64,000 nt of DNA, taken from Tenodera sinensis (taxonomy: Eukaryota; Arthropoda; Insecta; Mantodea; Mantidae). Shown one piece after another: positions 12,701 through 22,689 of this stretch; position 1 is the stretch's first letter; the number at the start of each line of letters is the position of its first letter. The stretch covers positions 93,379,676 to 93,443,675 of the forward strand of contig CM060963.1 in the NCBI GenBank assembly GCA_030765045.1, given 5' to 3'. The notes under the pieces are model-generated. The model did not search any database. It was not told the DNA's origin and saw only the letters and a program-made list of their open reading frames with translations. The position numbers were made by a program, and so were the translations under genes.

Positions 12701-13928
12701 GAAGCTATGTATAGTTTAAGCTGCAATGTTTGTTAATAGATTAGGTAGGTTTTGGAACCCATGACAATGAGAAAATCTTTTGGGAATAATTAAAAGCAAC
12801 AAACTGGGGGGGGGGGGACAAGGAACAATAGGGAGAGGCTATAATAGTTCTGCTATTCTGGGCATAACTTGTAGCTTGTTTTTAAAATAAATATTAATTC
12901 AGCGATTGAAATAACGGCATCAAATACAATTAATGCTGTTTACATGGGGCTTGAGGTAAGTCCGATAACCTTTAGGCAATTTAAAACTGAGCCTGGCCCG
13001 TGCAGATGTCTGTTAGGAGTGTTACGTGCGATATAAAATGCTTCTGTTAACGATAGGTAATTTTCGCCTTCTTTAAGTATGAGTGGAAGTTGCTAATTAA
13101 CCTTGGCCTGAAATGCGTCATAATTTCCCCCTCGGCTGTGTTGATTATTCGATCAAACATTTCGGCCTTCAGCTCGTATCGTAATTACGGTAGCTAACAT
13201 AAATTTATGAGGAAAAAGATGCAATTCATTTTTGCAGGTTATTGCTTCTGTCTGTGTTGTATAAGATCAACATTTGTATGTTGGCGTAAATCTTTTAGTG
13301 TTCTTGCTACTGGTAGCGGTGGCGGAGGCCTTCGTCAGAGAGTAAGGCTCTTTTAGGCGGTGAAAATCCATCTCGCCATGTAAAATGGTGTCTTTAAAAG
13401 ATTTTTCTCTTACTATTAAAGAAAACCTGCTGGTGCTGCTACTTTTTCTTCTTCATTGTAGCTACAATAAACCTTTAACTTTGTGCTCGCAGAATAGTAA
13501 ATTGCGGGTTTATCTTCAATTTACAGCTTAGGCAAAATTGAGCGTACTAAAAGCTTGCACTACAATAAACAAATTCCATAATCATTATTGTTTTGTCTGA
13601 CTGTTGCACACAATCTTTACGGTTGATCCAATAACGGAGTTGGCAATATCTAGTATAAGGTGCGTCATAATATTAATATAATTGAAGGCTGTAAAATGTA
13701 AACCTAAAATGTTAGTGAAAATTATTCCTTCTGTAGCTTGATTATAATTATTTTCCAGTAATCCATGATGTCTTCATGTAATAGCAATTCCTGGTGCTAA
13801 TTAGGCAATTATATCAATCGATCGATCGTTCATGAATATTTTCTATACCATAATCTGCCGACGAATGCGCCACAGAGCAATGGATCATAAAGGTAGCTGG
13901 GGAACTTAAGACTTCAATAGTAGTCCTG

Positions 13929-13980
<52 letters not shown>

Positions 13981-14588
13981 ATGTTATTAAAGAAAAATAG
14001 AAAAACTATGGTCCTACTTTCGAGAGAGATGGTGCAGATTCCAGCAAGGAGTCCCAAAGGTTATCTTTCCACATGTTTTTTATGCCAGAAAAAAGCATGC
14101 TTCCAAGTTTATACGGTTGGATAATATTCTCTTTGTTACCGTTGACGTATTCATGCGCTACTGAATCTATCTATAGCACACGTGTAGATAGAGATGACTC
14201 AGCGATTTTTTTCGTATACAGCCATTAACAGTCTCTGATATTTAATGTATGATATTCTGGGAAATAGTCCTAATAACATAAGAGATCAAGTAGTGCGCTA
14301 CTTTGCCTACTCCTAATTATGATGAAAATGTTATGGTGGATTTTAGAGATGACAAGAAACGATACTTTCGGAAAAGTAAGGAGTAATATCTTTTTTGGAA
14401 TACAATCCTGGAAGCGACTGGACTGTGCAGTGTTTTCATTCCGGAAAATTATCCTTTAAAAGTTTGATGAAAACACAGCTCACTCTGTAAATATAATGCA
14501 ATATAATAACATAGATTTAACATGTTCGGGTAAATTGAAATTAAAGGTACATTGACTTACATATAATTTCTCCAAACCCGTCAGGCCC
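9716..14588. other. long region with no supported gene
   Basis: AT-rich sequence with short open frames. Noted: CACGTGACGTCA near 10,305, a G-run near 12,805-12,815, an AT-rich TAATTA-containing block at 13,780-13,860 and the (ATC)n listed separately. None carries a recognisable protein or RNA. Confidence 0.5.
13929..13981 (+). repeat. (ATC)n microsatellite
   Basis: About 17 perfect ATC units. Confidence 0.95.
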
Positions 14589-14691
14589 AAATGACATAGC
14601 TGTCGACGGGCGCTTCAACTTAATTCACTCATGCACTCACCCACTCACTCACTCACTCACTCACTCACTCACTCACTCACTCACTCACTCC
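14589..14691 (+). repeat. short 3'-tail repeat (TAGCTGTCGACGGGC type) with (CACT)n
   Basis: A core ATGACATAGCTGTCGACGGGC is followed by a C/A-rich linker and a perfect tetranucleotide (CTCA)n to 14,691. The same core and linker recur at 41.4 and 45.6 kb in the same orientation, as expected for the 3' end of a retroposon whose tail is a simple repeat. Confidence 0.65.
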
Positions 14692-15284
14692 AAATCCATT
14701 TTCTTCACACGATATTTGAAAATTGTTGTATTCTTTCTTATATGTGGAACTAAATATATATACAGGTGAGTCAGAATAACACCGATTCAGGGGCTTTATA
14801 TTGTATTTTCTTATAGTGAACGTATATCCGCAAATGTGTTATCAATCTAGAAGCATTAACGTTTTTAAAACATCGCGTCGGGTTAGATGAAATTCTATCA
14901 CGTGGATCCTTGTTCTCCCTTTGGTATTGTAATATCGCTCATGTTTTGTTTTCTACATATCTCTTGTATTCTGTTTTTAACATCGTTTATCACTAAGCAA
15001 ACACCTGCATTTTGTTACTTAAATGGTAAGGGATTCCGTCGCATATTATTAAGCACTTTGTGGTTCCGGTTATCAATCTCAGCTATGAGCATATACTAAG
15101 CAGCTCCGTTTACTGGAAGGGCTTTCAGATTGACAGCCCATTATAAAATATACAATGCATCAAATCAGTCTTCGGCTACTATGATGTCAGCGCGAACAGC
15201 AATTACATACGTATCATCTGACCCGAGTCCAAGCACCCGACTACACTTTGTCCAGCTTCATAAACACATTGCCGGTGCTCATAG
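14692..15284. other. no supported gene; possible transposon terminus
   Basis: At 14,764 the motif ACAGGTGAGTCAGAATAAC resembles the terminal motif of some insect DNA transposons. No matching second end or transposase was found. Confidence 0.35.
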
Positions 15285-15389
15285 CTGTGGTCGCTGGAGC
15301 ATGTCTTTGGCGCTCCGGCGCGCAGAGGGTAGCGGGTTCGTATCTCGCCTCGGGCATGGGTGTTTGTGGTTGTGTGTGAGTATGCCTAG
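15285..15389 (+). repeat. tRNA-like SINE head
   Basis: An A-box-like region (TAGCTGTGGTCGCTGGA) lies upstream of a B-box-like GGGTTCGTATCTC. A T/G-rich stretch follows, then the next SINE head. Confidence 0.5.
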
Positions 15390-15712
15390 TGCCTATCGAG
15401 CGGGATGGTTCAAACGGTAACGTGTGTAGCTCGCATTGGGGAGATCTCGGGTTCGATGCCCGTAGCCAACTTTTCGGACCCATGGATTTTTTTCGAGGGT
15501 TTCTCCGGGTCGCCAGCCGAATGCTGGAAAGGATTTCTATATCATCCGAATTTCCTGTTGCTCCATTTCGTTACATTAATCAGTTCATTTCACCCTTCAT
15601 CCCGTTAGGTTCCTTTTAGGGTTGCAAGCGTCGGCGAGCGTCACAGCAGCTTGACGGGTGGAACAAATACGCTCTGGAAATCTCGTCCCCCGGATTGCAG
15701 AGCAACGTTTCC
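15390..15712 (+). repeat. tRNA-derived SINE (second head plus body)
   Basis: The A-box-like GATGGTTCAAACGG and B box GGGTTCGATGCCC are spaced as in a tRNA. A GGGTTTCTCCGGGTCGCC-like body follows and abuts the reversed SINE at 15,713. The head resembles the SINE at 28.3 kb (same TCGGGAGATCTCGG-type block). Confidence 0.6.
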
Positions 15713-16036
15713 CCCCTAGGACTTACAAGTCAATGACTAGAGTCAGACGCCTGTAGGGGAGCACAGGAACCTATGGATCGGACAGAATGAAGACTTGGAA
15801 GCGGGTAATCAGTCAAGTACCAGGTATGATAGTGAGGAAGAGGATGATTTCAAAAGCACGCGAAATCGATGGATGATTGGAAAGGTGATAATGGAGCAAT
15901 GGGTGGCGGGAGAAACCGGAGAACCCGGAGAAAACCCACTATGACACCGCTTCGTGCACCACAATAACACATGCGGGTCCATGGGATCGAATCCGGGTCG
16001 TCTAGGTGGTAGGCGAACGCTCTAACTGCTCAGCCG
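15713..16036 (-). repeat. SINE-1 copy a (tRNA-derived, reversed)
   Basis: Reverse complement of SINE-1. From its 5' end it reads GGCGGCGCCG, then a B box (GGATTCGATCCC near plus 15,984) and the conserved GGAGAACCCGGAGAAAACCC block as seen on the plus strand. It ends with CTAGGACTTACAAG on the plus strand. It lacks the A-rich tail, so its 3' end is truncated against the neighbouring SINE. Confidence 0.75.
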
Positions 16037-17384
16037 CGGCGCCGCCGTTCTCCGCAATAAATCTTGTTACCTATTGAGATACGTTAAAATGAATATATTA
16101 AAATAGTAATTTAGAATCTTAGACAGAAAATTTTCTGTACACCGCCTAACCTTGACCATGATCTTGATTCGTCCGCTAAAACTCTATTTTAATATTTACA
16201 ACACTAATAACATTTCTTCGCTACGTGACTAGGAAGTTTAATTAAATTCAAAAGGAGGGTCTTGCCTTTATTATTTTCTACATTTGCCAGCTATGAAGGT
16301 TATTTTTCCACCCAGTAAGAGCTATTCGCCGTAGAAATCTCCATAAAAAGAATTGTAGTAGCGATTAAGTAAATGAAAGTATCTGGCGATTAGATAGTGC
16401 AATGCATTCCACCACAAACTTTAAAACAATCTTTAAAACAAAAGCCTGGAAGCTTCACCTCAAGTGAAACCATCATATTAAACTCTTAAATTGAGTGCAA
16501 TGCTTTCTCTTATTTAGGTGCCAGGTAAGTAAAACAAATACATTTTTCTAAGAAATGTTATTGCACTGATTAGCTCAACATTGTACCTATCGGTTTATAA
16601 CTACGCTACTGCAAGGAAACGGTAACTTCTTGAACTGAGAAGTTCTGAAGACGTCATAACCAGGAGCCAGTACTTGGAATGGAGAAAAAGTATCCAATTC
16701 ATGAAATGAGCCATTTCGCAATGGGAATCGAGCACATGCACTGTATCTCTGCCGGTCTTTGCTCCCAGCGCACTTTTTCTCTTCCTGCGGTCTTCTCTCC
16801 TCTTTTGTCTTTTCTCGTATGTCACGTGCAGTCGCAACTTCCGCGTGCCCAGAAACAATTGCCGTCCTCTATCTTTGTCTCCTCCTTCAAGTCCAATCTC
16901 ATCTTTCTCAACGCTACACACGTGTTCCTCTCTCACCTCTGGCACGCTCTCGTTTTCGTTTTGCAGACAGTTCCTATTCTTATTTCTCTTCTTTATTCCA
17001 TTCACGTACAACTCTATAAAGCCTTAAGAAATGTTCAAAACTCCCACTGCCACGTTTTTCCTTTGTTCTAAATATAGTGTTCGTTCTAAACTGAATTAAT
17101 TTCGCTCTTTTAAATGGTAGAATCTGCATCTCCGGCCACGCTATTCCATTGGTTGCTGTAGAGTTTCCTGCCCTCCTTCCCGCAATGCATCTGTTAACAT
17201 GCCTTTCCCAGTGTCGCACAAAGCTGCCCTTTTCGGTGAAACTATTACAAATCAAAGCATGGTAATGTAGTTGATACATAATCAATTATCGATAAACGTG
17301 TGGGAGAAAACACAAGAGCAAGATAATCTCATTATTTAGAGAGGAGGGGGGGGGGGGGGAACTGATGGAAACGTTGAATCAGGC
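16037..17384. other. no supported gene
   Basis: Open frames of ~130 codons run on both strands over 16,600-17,070, which is C/T-rich on the plus strand. No domain was recognised. A TATA-like CTATAAAG near 17,012 might mark an unrecognised LTR. Confidence 0.4.
17346..17359 (+). repeat. G homopolymer
   Basis: About 14 consecutive G. Confidence 0.9.
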
Positions 17385-17480
17385 TGAACAATTAAATGGC
17401 ATAACCGGTATTTGAACCAAGAATCTTTCGGTACCCGTCCCGTTATTCTAAGAACTGAGCTATCATGGCAATACGCCGAC
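17385..17480 (-). repeat. tRNA-like SINE head (reversed)
   Basis: On the minus strand TAGCTCAGTTCTTAG (A-box-like) is followed at tRNA spacing by GGTTCAAATAC (B-box-like). There is no acceptor stem, so it is a SINE or tRNA-derived relic. Confidence 0.5.
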
Positions 17481-17655
17481 ATGTTCATTATATTTTCCAA
17501 CTGACCTGCATTTTCTCGGTAAACCACAAGAAGATCTCAAGTTTATTTTGAGATGATATACCCAATAGCGACTTACAACATGTAACTAAGTCAAAGCACA
17601 CAATTGATGTTTATGTTATTTCTTTATTAAGTTTATTTTTAATATTTACGCGATA

Positions 17656-18032
17656 GGCGGCGCCGTTGACTTTTGGTTGGAGCGGTCGCCTACCACCTAG
17701 GCGGCCCGGGTTCGGTCCCAGGGACCCGCATGTGGTATTCGTGGTGGACGAAGCTGCCTCAGGGAGGGTTTCCTCCGGTTTCCCCCGCCACTCACTCCAC
17801 CAATTGCTCCATCATCTTCCATTCATCCATTTCAGCTGCATTTCATATCATCCTCTTCCCCACTCTCATACCTGGTGCTTGGCTGACCATCTGCTTCCAG
17901 GTCTTCACTCTGTCCGGTCCAGAGGTCCCTCTGCTACCCGACAGGCGTCTGATCCCAGGCACTGGCTTGTAAGTCCTAGGGGGTGTAAGTCCTATATAAG
18001 GGGAGGGTAATCAGGTCAAGAAAAAAAAGAAC
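17656..18032 (+). repeat. SINE-1 copy b, full length with target-site duplication
   Basis: A complete tRNA-derived SINE. It has the GCGGCGCCG start, an A-box-like GGTTGGAGCGGTCGCC, B box GGGTTCGGTCCC at 17,708-17,719, a conserved body and a short A-rich tail. The flanks ATTTACGCGATA (17,644-17,655) and ATTTACGTGATA (18,033-18,044) match at 11 of 12 positions and form the target-site duplication, so insertion was by retrotransposition. Confidence 0.85.
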
Positions 18033-18127
18033 ATTTACGTGATACTCCTTATTTCTTTGAATTTTATACTTATACTTCTCTTAATGTGAAGTAATCCGTT
18101 TCTTTTCTCTCTCTCTCTTACTCCTGG

Positions 18128-18369
18128 ACATGCAAGGAATTTCAGAGCTATCACATAGCGACCAGCTCTTAGAAGATTTGATTATCGCTTGAGCTTATTA
18201 TATTCCCCCATTCCCAGTGTACTTGCAAGGAAGTATACTCATATAATAGAACCCTTTCTACAAACATCTACCTAGATTAGCTTGAAGTAGATGAAAGAAT
18301 ATGAGTTTGTAAGGCTAGTTTCTACAACAGTGAGTAGAGAAAGTTACGTGAGTGAAACGTATCAGATTT
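18128..18369 (-). repeat. family T repeat, copy 4, inverted left segment
   Basis: In reverse orientation this matches the left ~240 bp of family T, from CATGCAAGG to GAGTAGAGAAAGTTACGTGA and CAGATTT. Its outer end points inwards, towards the rest of copy 4, which lies in forward orientation from 18,491. Confidence 0.75.
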
Positions 18370-18419
18370 CGAAAGGCGTGTCGCTGTATGATGCCTTGAA
18401 ATTGTATGCTCTGTGCATG

Positions 18420-18422
<3 letters not shown>

Positions 18423-18465
<43 letters not shown>
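18423..18465 (+). repeat. (GA)n microsatellite
   Basis: About 21 GA units between the inverted and forward parts of family T copy 4. Confidence 0.95.
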
Positions 18466-18466
<1 letters not shown>

Positions 18467-18490
18467 TAATATTTCGTAAAGTTAATACTA

Positions 18491-19246
18491 CAAAGAATTT
18501 TTATTTTGGTATAAGTTGTGTTCTTTAACGAGATCTACGGGTACACATGTCTATATATTTTGTAGATCTTGTATGATTTGCCTATCTCTTATGGTTTACT
18601 ATTATACAAAACTCATTCTAAATAAAAGGGACCTCACCTGCTATTAGCAGAAACTTTTCTTTTTTATTTTCTTTTTCTTTACCGGATTACATCCCCATAT
18701 GTAGGACTTACACTCTCTAGGACTTACAAGCCAGTGTCTAGGGTCAAGTGCCTGTTGGGGAGCAGACGAACCTATGGACCGGACAGAGTGAAGATCTGGA
18801 AGTAGGTGGTCAGTCAAGCACTAGGTATGGGAGTGAGGAAGAGGATGATACGAAATGCGGATGAAATGGGTGATTTAAAGGTGAAGTTTGAACAATTGGT
18901 GGAATGAGTGGTGGGGGAAACCGGAGAACCTGGAGAAAACCCGCCCCGACGCTGCTCCGTCCACCGCGAATACCACATGCGAATCCCTGGGATCGAACCG
19001 AGCCGCCTAGGTGCTGGGCGAACGCTCGGCCACGGCGCCGCCAGCAGAAAATTTAAAATGAAGGTTTATTTGCACACATCTTAAACGTCTGCTGTTTTAA
19101 CCAAACTTGTTAGAGCCAATTTTTATTTAAAAAAAAATAACTAAACTTTTGGGAGCTTAAAGACATGTATTTCTGTTAAAATCTCAATATCGAGGTTTTT
19201 GGGAAATGCAATACTTCCTTAGATAAATAAGTAGTAGAGAAAGTAA
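18491..19246 (+). repeat. family T repeat, copy 4, main part interrupted by a SINE
   Basis: Forward family T sequence at 18,491-18,653 (AACGAGATCTACGGG, TTGCCTATCTCTTATGG) is interrupted by SINE-1 and resumes at 19,043 (AAATTTAAAATGAAGG), ending GTAGTAGAGAAAGTAA. The break falls in the block that reads CTATAGCCAGAAAATTCAA in other copies. Confidence 0.8.
18654..19042 (-). repeat. SINE-1 copy c, full length, nested in family T
   Basis: Reverse-oriented SINE-1. The T-rich stretch at 18,654-18,685 is its A-tail, and the 5' end ...CGGCGCCGCC lies at 19,042. The 8-bp duplication AGCAGAAA flanks it (18,646-18,653 and 19,043-19,050). Together with copy b it forms an inverted pair with ~620 bp between the arms. 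Confidence 0.88.
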
Positions 19247-19337
19247 TAGGAACACTAAATTTTCTTCCGATTAAACAATCCCACCACAATCAATAGGATT
19301 TTAAACATATCGCGCTGCATAAAATGAGTTAAAATAC

Positions 19338-19716
19338 TGTCACCGGCCCAGCCAGTCGCCTGCCTGGCCTAACGACCTGCCGCCGACAACAATAGGAGCG
19401 TACGAGACAATAGCTATTACATGGAGGTGCGGTTTCTGGACCGTTCCGCCACAGGCACTCCAGAACTTTCCCTCTGTCTAAGGATATATAAGTCGCTGCC
19501 AAGCACCGGGGAGAAGGAAAAAAGACGTATGCGAAGCGTTGAGGAGTCGTGCCGACGAGCAGTTCAATCTGACAGTTCTTATTTGTGATTTGGCAGTTGT
19601 TCTGTTGCTCTGAGCTTGTACAAAAGTAGTCTGAGTGTAACGTTAGCACTACGCTAACTGACTAAAAGGCAATAAAGTGTGAATAGCAGTAACTGGTGTT
19701 TTCTCCATTTGTTACA
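19338..19716 (+). mobile_element. solo LTR, 379 bp, with 4-bp target duplication
   Basis: Begins TGTCACCGG and ends TTGTTACA, flanked by ATAC on both sides (19,334-19,337 and 19,717-19,720). It holds a TATA box (GGATATATAAG, ~19,482) and an AATAAA signal at 19,671 in the order of LTR U3-R-U5. No internal region adjoins. A 4-bp duplication suits Gypsy-type integration. It differs in length from family L. Confidence 0.78.
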
Positions 19717-19720
19717 ATAC

Positions 19721-20779
19721 GTTAAATACAATAATTCTTGAGGCGCTCCCATTTTCCTTATAATAAAATGTTTGCAAAAGTCGTGCATTTTAAGGATTCC
19801 GAAGCTCTTAAGAAATGTCATGCATACTCAATATAAGAATGTTAAACAAATCCCTAGTTTTCTATTCCATAATGCATGGTCTGAAATACTACTTCGCTCC
19901 AAATCCGCGAGTTTGAGCATGAGCACACGCGAGTACGCAGCAGAGTTGCGCGGAGCACGGCTGTAGAGGGAGGGCGGCGAAGTATGATAGCCAATAAGGC
20001 ATTGGGCAAAGGCCATAGCAACCTCACTTATTCCCGTCGCAGGTCTCGCTATTTTCCCACCGTGTCGTGCCGGCAGAGCTGTGTGGTGTGTTGCAGGTTT
20101 ACTCGCGCAAGGCGGCGAGTACGTCCTTACACACTGGCTGGGTAACACATTGTACTACATGGCTTATTTAAACTTCATATATATTGTAGTGCACCTATTG
20201 CTACTTTGGATGAGCAATAATCGGTTTCAATGAACAAGCAGTAAGAAATGGGAAGGGAACTGTCTGTAGTCTCCGCTCACCCTTTTGGAAATAAAGTTTT
20301 GTGCGTTTCTTTTTGCACAGCTTGTCTACCCGATCCGTTTGTCCTTCTTGCCTTCTGAGGCAAAACTGAAACTTAGTTAAATAGGCTGCGTCATTGTTTA
20401 CATTGTTTCCTTCAATGCCAGGCTGGAATGCTGTTACTCGTTGTTTATACGCCAGTAGTTGTGTTTATTGACTTAATTACACGGTGTGTCTAAATGTGTT
20501 AATCTCCAGAAGCACGGAATGGAAATGTTTGTGTTTCTCTACAGTGTTTCCTGAGTGATATTGGGCATAGACTCAGCAATTTTCTTTAAACACGAATGAG
20601 ACGCTCTTAGGTTTTTGGGTATATGCATTCGCAGTTAACGGTATTACCTGAAAACATCGTCCCTTAGGTCAAAAAGTCCCTCTGTAGCTTCTGCTGTTTT
20701 AAAATTGTTATTCGTTCCTGTACTTGTATACAATGTTCTTCAATGCAGGGGTGGGGTCATCTTGCACTCTGAAACCTAC
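19721..20779. other. no supported gene; CpG-rich patch
   Basis: The stretch 19,890-20,130 is much richer in CpG than its surroundings and contains AGCCAATAA (CCAAT-like) and CCATAGCAACC. An AATAAAG lies near 20,290. No coding frame was recognised. Confidence 0.4.
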
Positions 20780-20960
20780 ACAGGCCGAGTGAGTTGGCGC
20801 AACGGTAGTGTGCACGACTCCCATTCGAAAGGTCCTAGGTTCAATCCAGTCTGACTCAGGAGTTTTTCGTGGTTTTACCGGGCAGGTAGGTGAATGCTCT
20901 CGTGTTTCCTATTCTTGTCACTAATTTCCAGTATCCATAATTTGCTTAATTTTCATCTTT
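20780..20960 (+). repeat. tRNA-derived SINE head and proximal body
   Basis: A box GAGTTGGCGCAACGGTAG and B box GGTTCAATCC are at tRNA spacing, followed by a body with TTTTTCGTGGTTTTACCGGG. The 3' limit is not clear. Confidence 0.6.
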
Positions 20961-21560
20961 TTAGGGTTATAGGACCAAGCGACGGTGTACGGCGAGTTGC
21001 GGGTTGCGGCTGGGGCGTTGGAAATGTTCTTTGTAGAGGTTTCATCTCCGGCTTCGCTCAGGGATTCCCCATCTGGCACCTCACCGAGTGGGCCTCGCCA
21101 GGAGTGAGGGGGGTGTTGGGACCGTGGGCAGGGCACGAGCGCTGTCGGATGCGTTCGAATTGGAAATACCTATAAAGGAATCTGCCCTTGCTTGTGGCCG
21201 TCGTCACCCTTCGGGTCTCTCCCCGCATTCCTTCCTCCCAGAGGTCGCTTAAAAGCCAAACGCGTGTAGCGTCTTTGCGGTGCTTTCATGAACGCCTTCG
21301 TTTCTCCGTAACCTTACCTCTAGATCTGCCTACATCGACTGCGACTACCACCCCCGCCGAGGAGGAAGAGATAAAATAGCAGGAGGCTAAAGGCTGTAGG
21401 CAAATAAGGCAGAGACGCGCGGAAGTCCCTAACAATTTCAGGGTCAAGAGCGTCCCATTGGTGGAGCTGCTCAGAGAAGGTGTTGGACGATCCGTCGACC
21501 GAACAGCCCTCTAGGGTCCGCGGGGAGTACCTACTCTTTCCTTTTGGGAAGATCCATACG
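20961..21560. repeat. GC-rich unclassified block
   Basis: A sharply bounded GC-rich block next to the SINE, with short open frames on both strands. It resembles the untranslated leader of a retroelement but carries no diagnostic motif. Confidence 0.3.
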
Positions 21561-22408
21561 CCATGAAACAAAGAAGCAAACCTGAAACGTATGAAATAGG
21601 AATGAAAGGGAAATTATGGAGAGGAAATCATGGTAGATGAGAAACAACTCTAGCGTTCGCCTACCGATCAGGAAACCCGCGAAAACCTTAAGGTTATAGT
21701 TGCTGGTTTTTCTCCCTTACTAACGTTATAATATTGCACAAATGCTAACAAACCGCAGAAGGCTTAAAATTAATAGATTGATGTAGTTATTTGCTACACC
21801 AAGGCTCATATATTCAAGTAGATTAGCGCTCGGGAAATACTGAAGACAACTGGAAGGTTTCTGGTCCAGATCTACTGCCAGGAGAAGCTTTTTATTAAAG
21901 TTTAAGCCAAAGAAATCAGTCAGGAAATTGTGATCACGTAGTAGTAATAGTAATGTATTCTATGTATCAGGTGATGTGCGGTAATTTTTATTTGTGTAAC
22001 AACAATTCTTTTTCAAGTGCCCTGATATCACATGTATTAGCTGGTATAAGTTCTTTGTAACATAATATATACATACAATTATATTTTATCCAGAAATATT
22101 CAGTTCCAAGTCCAAAAAAGGAAGGAGAGTATAGCTACTGCATGAGATTCGAAAACATGATGCCAAGTCCAAACACTAGCGAATGCCTGAGGCACCACTC
22201 AGCTGCTTTCATATACATTACGCACTAATTCAGCTTTACGCTAGATTAACTCTATTGTTTCGCAAATTTACAGCATTAACATAGCTTTAAGCTCTTTAAC
22301 CAAATGAGCTGTCAATTATTGTATGAAGTGTAGTGTTGTAATTTATATCAAGTGAAGCATTATTTTAGCATTTTGTGTATGAGGTGATTTAACAACAAAC
22401 GTGTGGGT
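21561..22408. other. no supported feature
   Basis: A possible reversed SINE remnant lies near 21,640-21,700 (GCGTTCGCCTACCGATC); the rest is unrecognised. Confidence 0.4.
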
Positions 22409-22541
22409 GTACGAGGGGCATTATAAAAAATCCCAGACCTGACCAAGAAAACATTATATTTAAAGGTATTTTTTATATATTTTTCAACATAATAGTGTTC
22501 TAAATCAGTGCATTTATTCCACCGCTTCCCAGCGTTTGATA
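22409..22541 (-). pseudogene. mariner terminus with transposase C-terminal relic
   Basis: The plus strand begins GTACGAGGGGCATT, the type of terminal inverted repeat seen in irritans-group mariners. Reading inwards on the minus strand, one frame gives AGKRWNKCTDLEHYYVEKY, the typical last helix of mariner transposase. The catalytic domain is absent, so this is the 3' end of a deleted copy. Confidence 0.7.
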
Positions 22542-22689
22542 ATGATGATGGTGATAATGATCCTAAGCCATGATATCAACCCGACTTTTTGTTTTAATTA
22601 TACATTGGGTAGTCTAGTACCTATTTTCAAAACCAGTCCGTGTTCCCGTCTTTATTGTACTTTCTCATGCAGTTGATACTTTTTACATT

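Noticed and set aside
13929..13981. Short regular repeats considered as a CRISPR array
   Set aside because: This and the other short-period tracts are simple microsatellites without spacers, in a eukaryotic context.
16601..17071. Open frames of 130-136 codons on both strands
   Set aside because: Both strands are open over the same C/T-rich sequence and neither shows a domain, splice sites or start context.
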